Source of the DNA: Salinisphaera japonica YTM-1
GTDB taxonomy: Bacteria; Pseudomonadota; Gammaproteobacteria; Nevskiales; Salinisphaeraceae
DNA length: 64,000 nucleotides
Direction of reading: 5' to 3'
Assembly (NCBI RefSeq): GCF_003788585.1
Contig: NZ_AYKG01000004.1
Span: 18,675 to 82,674, forward strand
Shown here: piece after piece, positions 1-9,203 of the stretch
Layout of the letters: every line of letters starts with the position of its first letter
Position numbering within the stretch: position 1 is the first letter of the stretch
The notes under the pieces: generated by a model
What the model was told of the DNA's origin: nothing
Seen by the model: only the letters and a program-made list of their open reading frames with translations
Databases searched by the model: none
Position numbers and translations under genes: made by a program

Positions 1-447
1 ATCCATCCGGAATACTTCGTGACCTCGGACGGCACGATGTACTTCGGCGAAGTGGCCTATCGCCCGCCGGGCTTCAAGGCCTTCGAGTTGATCGAGCGTG
101 CCTACGGCTTCAGCGCCTACCAAGCCTCGATGCTGGTCTTCGACCCGAACACCACGCAGGAAGAGGTCGATGCCTTCTTCCCGGAAGAAGTCACCGGCGC
201 CAAGGGCTATGCCGGCTGCTTCGGCGTCTACCCGCGCAAGCGCGTGGTCTCCAAGTTGGAGATTCCACAGGAAGTCAGCGAGCACGAATACTTCGACTTC
301 CACGAACTGAACGCCCCGCTGCAGGAAACCGTAACCAAGCGCAACGCCTTCGGCACCCATTGGGGTCTGGTGTTCTTCTTCGGCGACAGCCCGCACAAGC
401 TGCGTGATCTGCTCAAGCATCAGGAAGAGCTGGACTATTACGTCTAG
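1..447 (+). CDS. ATP-grasp domain protein, C-terminal part
   Basis: The reading frame is open from base 1, so the N-terminus lies outside the window; about 148 residues are visible and the gene ends with TAG. The stretch reading FGEVAYRPPG a few residues after an HPEYF motif is typical of the last metal/ATP-binding strand of ATP-grasp enzymes, which join a carboxylate to an amine or thiol using ATP. The substrate cannot be told from this part. The end reads HQEELDYYV. A strong intrinsic terminator follows 25 bases after the stop, so this is the last gene of its transcription unit. The family call is fairly secure; the specific enzyme is not. Confidence 0.6.
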   Translation: MHPEYFVTSDGTMYFGEVAYRPPGFKAFELIERAYGFSAYQASMLVFDPNTTQEEVDAFFPEEVTGAKGYAGCFGVYPRKRVVSKLEIPQEVSEHEYFDFHELNAPLQETVTKRNAFGTHWGLVFFFGDSPHKLRDLLKHQEELDYYV

Positions 448-472
448 CCTGCTGCCCGCTTAGCCAGTAAAG

Positions 473-502
473 AAAAAAGCCTCCGTTCGCGGAGGCTTTT
501 TT
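473..502 (+). terminator. Intrinsic terminator after the ATP-grasp gene
   Basis: A perfect 7-bp stem (GCCTCCG at 479-485 with CGGAGGC at 490-496) closes on a TTCG loop and is followed by six T. Six A precede the stem, so it could also stop transcripts arriving from the right. Confidence 0.9.
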
Positions 503-821
503 GGTTCAGCGCAGATTAGCCGGACGCCACGCCGCGCGGGCGACTTGTCCGCAAAGAACACAAATGAGCGCAAATAATCTTCGATGTGGCATCGAAGCGA
601 CGCCCGCCGCTCCAACGCGCGCGCTGAACGTGGGTTATCCGGAAAAACCTTTTTCATGGATCTTCATCGCAGACTTGATTCGCAAGAACAGACCATAACC
701 ACTTGTGCCTGTGGTCTTTATGTGCGGTTTATTCGCATCTATTTGCGGACTGTCATTCTCGAATCCCGCTGATCTGCGACGAACCTTTTTTCTGGATCGG
801 TCCGCTAGCGGTGTGGCGCGC
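503..821. other. Intergenic stretch without a recognised gene
   Basis: About 320 bases between the terminator and the stop of the next minus-strand gene. Short frames here have no recognisable protein signature. The segments near 547-578 and 728-754 share GTCCGCAAA in opposite orientation but match poorly beyond about 10 bases. No promoter or RNA gene could be supported. Confidence 0.4.
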
Positions 822-2825
822 TCAGCGCTCGTGCCATTCAAAACCCTTGCCCCAGCTGGCGGCAATGGCCGCGCGTATGGCCTCGATGGCCGTATCCGGC
901 ACGCGGGTGGGATCACCGGTCTCGGCGGCGCGGTAATGAAACACGTACAGACGCGCGGCAAAATCCTCGAACAATAGTGACGACTCGCCCTCGAGCTCGC
1001 CGTTGCCGTACGTCGAGGTCACGATGCCGTGGCCCCAGTTCTGGGCCTTGTCGCGGTTGGGGTTATAGAAATACACCCGCCAGGCGCCGGTGCCGTCCTG
1101 GGCGACGCGCTGAATGGCGACCGCGTGCCAGCCGACCCAATCGCCGCTCGATGTCGTGGCCGCGATGCCACAGGGCTGGGCATACACCAGCGCGCGGTCA
1201 CCGTTATAGGCCGGGTGATAAGCGCTGCAGAAGGCGCGCAGGAAACCGCTGCAATCGGTGATCGCGTTGGTCGATAATTCGATCAGTGCCGCGAAATCGC
1301 GGGTGACCCACCAGCCATGCATCTCCGGGTTGACCCAGCGATGGCCGTCGCCCAGCCGGCCGACCGTGCGTCGACCCATCTCGACATAGAGCCGATCGAT
1401 GTGTGGCGTAAGCAGACGCGACACGGCATCCAGCTCGGTATGCAGTGTCTTGGCCATGCCGGCGTCGAGCCCGGCCGAGTGCATGACCTGGCCCTCGAAA
1501 TCCATGACGATATCGTGGTCACGGGCGGCCGAGGCGATCAGATCAAGCAGATAGCCCGGATCATTCTGTGCCCAGAGGCTGATCGCCCGCGCGGACTGGC
1601 ACGTCGGGTTGTGTCCCTGATCGACGCCGCGCGGCTGGCCGAGCACCGCACAGGCCCCGGCCAACAGCCGAGTGCGCGCGCGCTCGTGATCGGCCGGCGC
1701 CTCGGGTAACAGAGCCGCCACGGCGTCGGGGTGGAGCGCAAGACGCGCCAGACGCTGCAGGCCGGGCAGCACGGGCCGTTGAAAAACCAAGCCGGCCCCC
1801 AGCAGGCGCGACAGGCCATAGATGGCATAGGCCGTGTCCGGCGTGATCGCCTGGTCGATCAACGCGCCGATCGCCGGGGCGTGGGCGGCATAAGCGGCCT
1901 GGCCGATCGTGCTACAGCCCAGTGCCGCCGGAATCAGTGCTGGCGCGTGCGTGGATAGATGACGAACCAGAACAGCGTGGTCACGACACACCAGGCCTGT
2001 TTCGTTCATCGAAGCACCGAAAACGCCGGCCTCGGCGGCCAGCTGGTCAGCGTCGCAGGCGGCGAGTGCCGCGGCGTAGCCATCGCCTTCGGCCTGGGCA
2101 AGCACGCTGGGGGCCTCGACGGCTGACAACCAGTGGCGGGCCACCGCGGCCACGCTGTCGTCAACGCTGGTTTCTGTAATCGCCTGGCCGGCTGCTTGAA
2201 TAAGAGCGACGGCTCGATCACTCATGATCGGGCGCTGGGCCATGATCTCGGCTACCTCGGCGAGCAGCCGGTCGAGAATAAGCCCCATGCCCAGGCGATG
2301 CGCCAACAGGTCGAACAGCCCGTGCAGGCGTGCGCTATCCGCGGCCGAGCGCTCGCGCGAGGCCTCGGTGGCCTCGCCGAACAGGAGATCGAGATTGGCC
2401 GCCATGGCCTCGGCCAGAAACGCGCGTGCGTCTTGAGCCGACAGCCCGGCGTGCGCGGTGCGCGCCTCGGCGATGGCCAACAGGCGCAGCTCGCTCAGGC
2501 ATTCCAGGGTGGCTGAGTCGCCACCGGCGCGCAGCGTGGGCCCGACCAGCGCGGGCTGCAGGCCGGCCGGCATATCCCAGTCGGTGCCGGCGAACACGCC
2601 GGCCGCATCGAACCCGTCAGCCCGGTCAGCCAGCACGGCCACGCCGCCCGGCGCCTTGAGCAGCTTGGCCGTACGCACCAGCAGCTGGCTTTGATGGGTG
2701 TATTTCGAAAACGCCGGTGCCTCGGCCAGGCGCACCAGCGTTTGATCAAAATCCTCGACGAGGCGCGGCGAAGGCGAGGCTGTTTGGGGGTCGGACAACA
2801 CGGATACCAGGCGGTAGCGATCCAC
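822..2825 (-). CDS. Large unknown protein with papain-like Cys/His/Asn signature
   Basis: A 667-residue protein I do not recognise as a named family. The first 390 or so residues are Ala/Leu-rich and look all-helical. The C-terminal 270 residues carry, in order, a Gln and Cys in QGHNPTCQSA (Cys about 409), a His in GWHAVAI (about 567) and an Asn in YNPN (about 588). That order and the surrounding residues (oxyanion-type Gln just before a helix-starting Cys, a hydrophobic strand after His) are those of papain-fold peptidases or transglutaminase-like proteins. No signal peptide or membrane span is evident, so it is probably cytoplasmic. It stands alone, with a small membrane protein gene upstream on the same strand. 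The catalytic triad is inference. Confidence 0.55.
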   Translation of the reverse strand: MDRYRLVSVLSDPQTASPSPRLVEDFDQTLVRLAEAPAFSKYTHQSQLLVRTAKLLKAPGGVAVLADRADGFDAAGVFAGTDWDMPAGLQPALVGPTLRAGGDSATLECLSELRLLAIAEARTAHAGLSAQDARAFLAEAMAANLDLLFGEATEASRERSAADSARLHGLFDLLAHRLGMGLILDRLLAEVAEIMAQRPIMSDRAVALIQAAGQAITETSVDDSVAAVARHWLSAVEAPSVLAQAEGDGYAAALAACDADQLAAEAGVFGASMNETGLVCRDHAVLVRHLSTHAPALIPAALGCSTIGQAAYAAHAPAIGALIDQAITPDTAYAIYGLSRLLGAGLVFQRPVLPGLQRLARLALHPDAVAALLPEAPADHERARTRLLAGACAVLGQPRGVDQGHNPTCQSARAISLWAQNDPGYLLDLIASAARDHDIVMDFEGQVMHSAGLDAGMAKTLHTELDAVSRLLTPHIDRLYVEMGRRTVGRLGDGHRWVNPEMHGWWVTRDFAALIELSTNAITDCSGFLRAFCSAYHPAYNGDRALVYAQPCGIAATTSSGDWVGWHAVAIQRVAQDGTGAWRVYFYNPNRDKAQNWGHGIVTSTYGNGELEGESSLLFEDFAARLYVFHYRAAETGDPTRVPDTAIEAIRAAIAASWGKGFEWHER

Positions 2826-2887
2826 GGCGGATCAAAACTGACGTTAACACGCGCGCCCGACCATCCAGCGGCGCGGACAGGCGTTGG

Positions 2888-3259
2888 TCAGACGGGCATG
2901 GCCCGACCATCAGCAAAGACCGCGATACCGCGAATAAAGCGATAGGCACACCAGAGCCAGAGCACGAGATAGCCCAGCACGCCGATCAAAAAAGGCGTGA
3001 GGATCAGACAGACCACGCTCCAGAAAATCGTGAACCAGAAGGTGCGCATCTGCCAGCGATGATGGCTCCAGGCCACGCCGCCCCGCGGTACGTCGCCCAG
3101 TTTGATGTGATTGACGATCACACCGGCAATCGCGGTCAAAAAGAAGAAACAGGACAGGCCATACAGCACATAAGTGATCAACAGCACGTTGCGCTCGCTG
3201 GCACTTGCCGGGCTGTCGGTTTCGATCGGCGGTTGTGGTGTTTCGGAGGTCATAGTCAT
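2888..3259 (-). CDS. Small DUF4870-like inner-membrane protein
   Basis: 123 residues with a short polar N-terminus followed by three likely membrane segments (about residues 25-50, 70-95 and 93-112). The layout, with RWQMRTFWF between the first and second segments and YRFIRGI near the end, resembles small DUF4870-type membrane proteins found widely in proteobacteria. Function is unknown. It lies 62 bases upstream of the large papain-like gene on the same strand and may be cotranscribed with it. The nested inverted-repeat element begins 35 bases upstream of its start, so its promoter must lie in or beside that element. Confidence 0.65.
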   Translation of the reverse strand: MTMTSETPQPPIETDSPASASERNVLLITYVLYGLSCFFFLTAIAGVIVNHIKLGDVPRGGVAWSHHRWQMRTFWFTIFWSVVCLILTPFLIGVLGYLVLWLWCAYRFIRGIAVFADGRAMPV

Positions 3260-3293
3260 CTCATCGGCCGGTCAATCGAAGGCGGGTGATTTG

Positions 3294-3567
3294 CTAGGGC
3301 CTGTTGCCGTTTCATGCGAGCGCCGCGTTGGAGGCCGCAAATCGTGTCCTGCAAGGCGCGAGTCGCCGTATCGTGGCGTGTCACGATCAAGACTCGCAAC
3401 GCAGCAGGACGCGATTTGCGGCCCAACCCTTCGGGACAAGCGCTGTTTTGCGGCAATACAGCGTTCTAGCCCACTAGCGCAGAATGACTGCGCGGCGCGG
3501 GCTACGCCTCGTCTTGCCGCAAAACAGCGCTTGGCGCGGGCTCGCATGAAACGGCAACAGGCCCTAG
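3294..3567. repeat. 274-bp nested inverted-repeat element, copy 1
   Basis: The ends are a perfect 27-bp inverted repeat (3294-3320 against 3541-3567; outer end CTAGGGCCTGTTGCC). Inside are two further hairpin arms: 3333-3352 pairs with 3404-3423 with one mismatch over 20 bases, and 3438-3456 pairs perfectly with 3514-3532 over 19 bases. Each arm contains smaller stems. The whole can fold as a cloverleaf. There is no coding frame of its own. TA lies next to GGGC at both ends, as expected for a TA target duplication. It is probably a MITE-like, non-autonomous mobile repeat; copy 2 is at 13489-13771. Confidence 0.85.
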
Positions 3568-3599
3568 AGTCAGACCACGTTTTCCAGGTCTGCCCGCTC

Positions 3600-4262
3600 A
3601 TGCTCAAACTGTTCACCCATCACCGAAGCGTGTCTGCTCATCGGGTACGGATCGCGCTGAATTACAAAGGTGTGGCCTATGAGTCGATTTTCACGGGGCT
3701 GGACGGTGCAGCCGCCGATCGACAATCGTTTCTCGAGGTCAACCCACAGGGCCTGATCCCGGCGCTCTGGGTCGAGAACGATCTCATCATCTCGCAGTCA
3801 TCCGCCATTCTGGAATATCTGGAAGAGCGCTACCCGGAGCGGGCGCTATTGCCCGAGGATATCGCCTTGCGCGCACGGGTTCGGTCGTTCGCCCAGATTG
3901 CCATCGCCGATACCCATCCGTTGAACAATCTGCGGGTGCTGCGCTATCTGCGTGATGAAATGAACGTCGAATATGACCATCGACGGGCCTGGTTCGAGCA
4001 TTGGCTGCACAAGGCGTTCGGGCCGATGGAGTCGTTGCTGGCCGAACAGGCCGAGACGACCCATTCGTTCTGTTTCACGGCCCGGCCCAGCCTGGCGGAT
4101 GTCTGCGTCGTGCCACAGATTGCCATGGCCGAGCGCTACGGCGTGCGTCTGGATGATTACCCACGGCTGCGGCGCGTGTATCGGGCCTGCCTGTCGCTGG
4201 CCGCGTTTCAGGCTGCGGCTCCGGACACCCAGCCCGACAACCGGGGCACGCCACGCACTTGA
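3600..4262 (+). CDS. maiA: Maleylacetoacetate isomerase (zeta-class glutathione transferase)
   Basis: 220 residues from the ATG at 3600; the frame is open further upstream, but that part runs through the repeat element. The N-terminal thioredoxin-like domain has the zeta-class motif SVSAHRVRIALNYKG, then NPQGLIPAL and the glutathione-contacting QSSAILEYLEE. The helical C-domain has HPLNNLRVLRYL, which is characteristic of maleylacetoacetate isomerases. The enzyme converts maleylacetoacetate to fumarylacetoacetate with glutathione, in the homogentisate (tyrosine/phenylalanine) pathway. No other genes of that pathway are beside it, so a related glutathione-dependent isomerase cannot be excluded. 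Confidence 0.85.
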   Translation: MLKLFTHHRSVSAHRVRIALNYKGVAYESIFTGLDGAAADRQSFLEVNPQGLIPALWVENDLIISQSSAILEYLEERYPERALLPEDIALRARVRSFAQIAIADTHPLNNLRVLRYLRDEMNVEYDHRRAWFEHWLHKAFGPMESLLAEQAETTHSFCFTARPSLADVCVVPQIAMAERYGVRLDDYPRLRRVYRACLSLAAFQAAAPDTQPDNRGTPRT

Positions 4263-4340
4263 GCCGGTTGTACAAGGCTTGAGTCCCGTGCAGGCCAGGG
4301 CGTAACGTCAAGCCTTGTTCTCCTGTCGCCGGTTGCTGCG

Positions 4341-7300
4341 ATGAATACCCAGACCGCTCGTGTACTGGCCGAAATTCGTGCGTTCATCGATGCGGATTCG
4401 CGCATTGTCGATTCCAGTGCGGCGATCGCTTTTGCCGAGCGCTATCTTCAGGGCGTGCCGGCCTCCATGCTGGCCGCGCGCTCGACCGAGCGGGTATATG
4501 AAGCCGTGTTGGCGCATTACGCGCAGATCGCCCATCCGCGCTCGCCGGGCACGCCGCTGATCGAGATCGTTTCCATCGACGACGGCGCCAGTGATTGCGA
4601 TACCGCGCTGATCAGCGTGGCCGACGACATGGCGTTTCTGGTGGACACCGTCACGCTGGCCGTGCGCGCCACCGGCGCCGAGATCGACTGGACGCTTCAT
4701 CCGGTGGTTGCTGTCACGCGTGATAGCGATGGCCGGCCAAGCGCGATAAGCGACGTGCACGAACATGCCCCCGGCGGGCAGCGCACGAGTGAATCGCTGA
4801 TTCGCGTGGAGTTTGCCGCACCGGCGGGGCTGGACCGCGACGCCTTGATCGAGCAGGTCCGGGCCAGCCTGGTGGATGTCCACACCGTCGTGACCGACTG
4901 GCGCGCCATGCGTCGTCGCCTGCAGCAGGTCATCGATGATCTGGAACGCGCGGCCAGCGGCATCGACCGGGAAGAACGCCTGGAAACCCAGGCGTTTCTG
5001 TCGTGGCTGGCCGACGATCACTTCACCTTTCTGGGGTATCGCTGTCGCGCGGTCGAGGCCGATACCGACGGCGAGGCCATGATCGACCTGCCCGATACCA
5101 GCCTGGGCCTGCTGCGCGAGGATCGTGCCGGCGTCGATCCTGACGGCTATGTGGCCCCGGCGGCGGTACTGGATGAATACACCCAGTCGCCGCGCCTGGC
5201 GGTGATCACCAAGGCCAACCGCCACGCCTGGATTCATCACCCGGAAACCATGGACGTGATCGCCATCAAGCGCCTGGACGCGGCCGGCAACGTCATCGGC
5301 GCACATCGCTTTCTGGGGCTGTTCTCCGGCGAGGCCTATCGCGCCAGCCCGCGGGATATCCCGCTGCTGCGGCGCAAGATCAGCCACGTCATGGCACGGG
5401 CCGCGTTTCGGGATCGCTCGCACGCGGCCAAGAGCCTGCGCTATATCCTGGAGACCTTCCCGCGCGATGAGTTGTTTCAGGCGAGCGAGGCCGAGCTGTT
5501 CGATACGGTGACGGGCGTGCTCAACATGCGCGAGACCGAGCGGCTGCGCCTGTTTCTACGGCGCGACCGGTATCGGCGTTTCTATTCGGCGATCGTCTAT
5601 ATCCCCCGTGAGCGTTACACGGTGGCGCTGCGCCAGCAGATCGAGGCCACGCTGGAAGCTGCGCTGGCCGGCCGGCGCCAGGACGCTGACGCCGACTTCC
5701 TGCGGGGCTCGGTGGTGCGCCTGGTCTTTCAGATCGCCACCGAAGCCGACACGCCCACACCGGACACCGCCGAAATCGAGCGCCAGCTCGTTGATCAGAC
5801 CCGTGCCTGGCCGGATCGATTTCTGGCCGCGGCTCGCCAGGCCGGGCTGTCGATGCCGGCCTATGCACATGCCTTTGACAGCGCCTACCAGCGTCGTAAC
5901 GCCGCCGACGCGGCCATCGCCGATGCCGGTGTCCTGGCCGAGTTGGCCGGTGACAGCCGGCCGGTGCTGCGGGTCGCCGGCGTGGGCGAGGACAACACGG
6001 TCACGCTCAAGCTCTATGGCAGCGGCGAGGCCCCGGCGCTGTCGGACGTGTTGCCGATCTTCGAGTACTTTGGCCTGGCGGTGATCAACCAGCACCCGTT
6101 CAGCGTGGAGCGCAGCGGCTTTGCAAGCCAGTGGATCCACGAGTTCGAGGCGCGCCATCCCGCGGCGACCCGCCTGGCCGAGCGCTCGCGTCGCGATGCG
6201 CTGGCCGAGCTTTTCGATGAGATCATGGCCGGCCGCGTGGCCAACGATAACCTGAACCGTCTGGTTGTCGAGGCCGGCTTCTCCGCGCGTGAAATCGTGC
6301 TCGTGCGCAGCGTGGCGCGTTATCTATTGCAGACCGAGCTGCCGTTTTCGCCGGTCTATATCGGGGATCGGCTGGCCGAACAGTCTGATCTGGTCGCGCG
6401 TATCGTCGAGCTGTTCGGCCTGCGCCTGGATCCCGATCAGGCACGCTCGGCCCAGGCCGAAGCGGCGGCCGTCGAGGCGATCGAGGCATCGCTGGAAGCC
6501 ATCGCCAGCCTGGATACCGATCGCGTGCTGCGGGCCTTCTACGGCGTCGTCGATGCCGTACTGCGTACCAACTACTACCAACACGACGAGCGTGGGCAGC
6601 CGCGGCCTTATGTCTCGCTCAAGCTGGATTCCTCTGGTCTGGCCGAGCTGCCCGAGCCGCGGCCCTGGGTCGAGACCTTCGTCTATGCCCCCGAGGTCGA
6701 GGGCGTGCATCTGCGCGGCGGGCCGATCGCGCGTGGCGGCCTGCGCTGGTCCGACCGGCTGGAGGATTTCCGGACCGAGGTGCTGGGCTTGATGAAGGCC
6801 CAGATGGTCAAGAACGCGGTGATCGTGCCGGTGGGGGCCAAGGGCGGCTTCGTGCTGAAGGGCCTGCCCGCGGATATCGATCGCGATACCCGTGCAGCCC
6901 GTGGCATCGCCGGCTACAAGGTCTTCATTCGCGGGTTGTTGGATATCACCGACAACCGCGTGGGCGACGACGTGATCACGCCCGACCGGGTGGTCGCGCG
7001 CGACGCGGCTGATCCGTATCTCGTGGTCGCCGCCGACAAGGGCACGGCCAGTTTTTCGGATATCGCCAACGGCCTGTCGGCGGAATACGATTTCTGGCTG
7101 GACGATGCCTTTGCCTCCGGCGGCTCGGCCGGCTATGACCACAAGGTGATGGGCATCACCGCCCGCGGCGCCTGGGAGGGCGTCAAGCGTCACTTCCGCG
7201 AGATGGGCCGTGATTGCCAGAACGAGGCCTTCACCGCCGTGGCCGTGGGTGATATGGGCGGCGACGTGTTCGGCAACGGCATGCTGGCCTCGCGCTGTAT

Positions 7301-9140
7301 CCGCCTGTTGGCGGCGTTCAATCACCGTCATATCTTCATCGATCCGGATCCGGACATGGCGGCCAGCTACGCCGAGCGCGAGCGGTTGTTCACCGCCTCG
7401 GCCTCGGGCTGGGATGCCTACGCTGCCGAGCTGATCTCGCGCGGCGGCGGGGTCTATGAACGCTCGGCCAAGCGCATCACCGTCTCCGACGAAGCCATGA
7501 CCGCCCTGGGCCTGGGCCAGCGTGAATACACGCCGACCGCCCTGATCGCGGCGCTGCTGGCCGCCCCGGTCGATCTGTTCTGGAACGGCGGCATCGGCAC
7601 CTACGTCAAGGCCAGCCATGAATCACACGCCGACGTGGGCGACCGGGCCAACGACGCGCTTCGGATCGACGGCCGGGCCATGCGCGCCCGCGTGGTCGGC
7701 GAGGGCGGCAACCTGGGCTTCACCCAGGCCGGGCGGGTCGAGTACGCGCTGGCCGGTGGGCGTATCAACACCGATGCCATCGATAATTCCGGCGGCGTCG
7801 ATTCCTCGGATCTCGAGGTCAATATCAAGATCGCGCTGGGCACGGCCGAGGCCGACGGCCGGCTTGATCGTGAGGCCCGCAACCGGCTGTTGGCCGAGAT
7901 GACGCCGGATGTGATCGCGCTGGTTCTGCGTACCAACGTGTTACAGACCCAGCAGATCAGCCTCATGCAGGCCGAGAGCACGACACGTTTTGATGAGCAG
8001 ATCAGTTTCATGCGCGCGCTCGAGCGCGACGGGCGGCTGGATCGTCGCCTGGAGGGCCTGCCGGATGACGAAACCATCGAGGTACGCTCGCGCGAGCGCC
8101 TGGGCCTGACCCGGCCTGAACTCGCCGTGCTGATTTCCTATAACAAGCTGGCCCTGGCCGATGCCGCCCTGGCCGGCGGCCTGGCCGATGATCCCGCTCT
8201 TGAAGGCTGGCTGTTCGACGGGCTGCCGGAGGCACTCGGCGAGCGTTTTGCCCCGGATGTGCGCGGGCATCGGCTGCGGCGAGAGCTGATCGCCACGCTG
8301 GCGACCAATCAGATGGTCGACCGGCTGGGTATCGCCAGCGCGCATCGCCTGCCGGCCGGCTTCGGCACACGCATGGAGGCCGCGGTGCGTGGCTACGTGC
8401 TGGCCGATGCCTGGTTGGGCGGCGAGTCGTTGTTCTGTGCCATCGACGGGTTGGACGACACGATTTCCGCGGCCGAACAATACCGCGCGCATCGTATCGG
8501 CATCGCGTTCTTGAAACATGCGATGAACTGGTGGCTGGCCACGCCCGGTCTGGGCGAGGATATTTCGGATCTGCTGGCGCGCTATCAGCCGGGTGCCCAA
8601 CGCCTGACGACCGCGCTGGCGGATTATCTCGTTGGCGCCTATCGCACGCGCTTTGATGCCACCTACGCACAGTGGGAGGCGCTTGGCGTGCCGGGCGAGC
8701 TATCCCACCGCATCGCCGTGGCCGATGTCGGCGGTGGCATCATGGATATCGCCGCGTTGGCTGCCGAGCGCGATGTGGCCGTCACCGAGGTGGCCGGCCT
8801 GTATTACCGCGTGGGCGATTTGCTGGGCGTGGCCTGGCTACAGAACGCGATCCACCAGCTGCCGGCCAACGAGCGCTGGCAGGCCCTGGCGCGCATGAGT
8901 CTGCGCGGCGACAGCTACCGGATCCATCAACGTATCGTGGATCAGGTGCTCACGCGCGAGGCCGATGATCCGCTGGCTGACTGGCAGGCCGACAACGAGC
9001 GCACGCTGGCCTTCATTGCAGCACGCCTGGCTGAACTCCAGGCCATCGAAACCCCGGGCCACGAGCATCTGACCGTGGTGGTTCGCGATCTGGCGCGCCT
9101 GACGCTGCCCGGCCAGACGAGCCTGAGCGGGGCGGCATAA
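4341..9140 (+). CDS. gdhB: NAD-specific glutamate dehydrogenase, 180-kDa class
   Basis: 1599 residues, the usual length of the large NAD-dependent glutamate dehydrogenases (L-GDH180), which oxidise glutamate to 2-oxoglutarate and ammonia in the cytoplasm. A long N-terminal regulatory region (about 720 residues) precedes the catalytic domain. That domain has GGPIARGGLRWSDR, the lysine-bearing KAQMVKNAVIVPVGAKGG, and the NAD-site region around GDMGGDVFGNGML. The C-terminal helical region ends in a conserved-looking 350-residue tail. The gene is monocistronic and ends in a strong terminator. Long frames on the opposite strand are shadows caused by GC-rich codon use. Confidence 0.96.
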   Translation: MNTQTARVLAEIRAFIDADSRIVDSSAAIAFAERYLQGVPASMLAARSTERVYEAVLAHYAQIAHPRSPGTPLIEIVSIDDGASDCDTALISVADDMAFLVDTVTLAVRATGAEIDWTLHPVVAVTRDSDGRPSAISDVHEHAPGGQRTSESLIRVEFAAPAGLDRDALIEQVRASLVDVHTVVTDWRAMRRRLQQVIDDLERAASGIDREERLETQAFLSWLADDHFTFLGYRCRAVEADTDGEAMIDLPDTSLGLLREDRAGVDPDGYVAPAAVLDEYTQSPRLAVITKANRHAWIHHPETMDVIAIKRLDAAGNVIGAHRFLGLFSGEAYRASPRDIPLLRRKISHVMARAAFRDRSHAAKSLRYILETFPRDELFQASEAELFDTVTGVLNMRETERLRLFLRRDRYRRFYSAIVYIPRERYTVALRQQIEATLEAALAGRRQDADADFLRGSVVRLVFQIATEADTPTPDTAEIERQLVDQTRAWPDRFLAAARQAGLSMPAYAHAFDSAYQRRNAADAAIADAGVLAELAGDSRPVLRVAGVGEDNTVTLKLYGSGEAPALSDVLPIFEYFGLAVINQHPFSVERSGFASQWIHEFEARHPAATRLAERSRRDALAELFDEIMAGRVANDNLNRLVVEAGFSAREIVLVRSVARYLLQTELPFSPVYIGDRLAEQSDLVARIVELFGLRLDPDQARSAQAEAAAVEAIEASLEAIASLDTDRVLRAFYGVVDAVLRTNYYQHDERGQPRPYVSLKLDSSGLAELPEPRPWVETFVYAPEVEGVHLRGGPIARGGLRWSDRLEDFRTEVLGLMKAQMVKNAVIVPVGAKGGFVLKGLPADIDRDTRAARGIAGYKVFIRGLLDITDNRVGDDVITPDRVVARDAADPYLVVAADKGTASFSDIANGLSAEYDFWLDDAFASGGSAGYDHKVMGITARGAWEGVKRHFREMGRDCQNEAFTAVAVGDMGGDVFGNGMLASRCIRLLAAFNHRHIFIDPDPDMAASYAERERLFTASASGWDAYAAELISRGGGVYERSAKRITVSDEAMTALGLGQREYTPTALIAALLAAPVDLFWNGGIGTYVKASHESHADVGDRANDALRIDGRAMRARVVGEGGNLGFTQAGRVEYALAGGRINTDAIDNSGGVDSSDLEVNIKIALGTAEADGRLDREARNRLLAEMTPDVIALVLRTNVLQTQQISLMQAESTTRFDEQISFMRALERDGRLDRRLEGLPDDETIEVRSRERLGLTRPELAVLISYNKLALADAALAGGLADDPALEGWLFDGLPEALGERFAPDVRGHRLRRELIATLATNQMVDRLGIASAHRLPAGFGTRMEAAVRGYVLADAWLGGESLFCAIDGLDDTISAAEQYRAHRIGIAFLKHAMNWWLATPGLGEDISDLLARYQPGAQRLTTALADYLVGAYRTRFDATYAQWEALGVPGELSHRIAVADVGGGIMDIAALAAERDVAVTEVAGLYYRVGDLLGVAWLQNAIHQLPANERWQALARMSLRGDSYRIHQRIVDQVLTREADDPLADWQADNERTLAFIAARLAELQAIETPGHEHLTVVVRDLARLTLPGQTSLSGAA

Positions 9141-9142
9141 AA

Positions 9143-9175
9143 AGCCCCGGCGATCGGACTGATCGCCGGGGCTTG
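9143..9175. terminator. Bidirectional intrinsic terminator between gdhB and the acyl-CoA ligase
   Basis: A perfect 14-bp stem (9143-9156 with 9162-9175) with a 5-base loop starts 3 bases after the gdhB stop. The T-run on the plus side is poor, while four A at 9141-9144 give a short U-run for the opposite direction, so it suits both convergent genes. Confidence 0.75.
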
Positions 9176-9203
9176 TCTGCAGCGCCGGTTGACGCGCCGG
9201 TGG

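Noticed and set aside
547..754. Possible inverted repeat around GTCCGCAAA
   Set aside because: Only about 10 bases match; the rest of the arms align poorly, unlike the two clear nested elements.
3174..3599. N-terminal extension of the maleylacetoacetate isomerase frame
   Set aside because: It runs through the inverted-repeat element; homology to the family starts at the ATG at 3600.
4308..5423. 371-codon frame opposite the glutamate dehydrogenase
   Set aside because: Antisense shadow of gdhB, with low-complexity composition and no motif.
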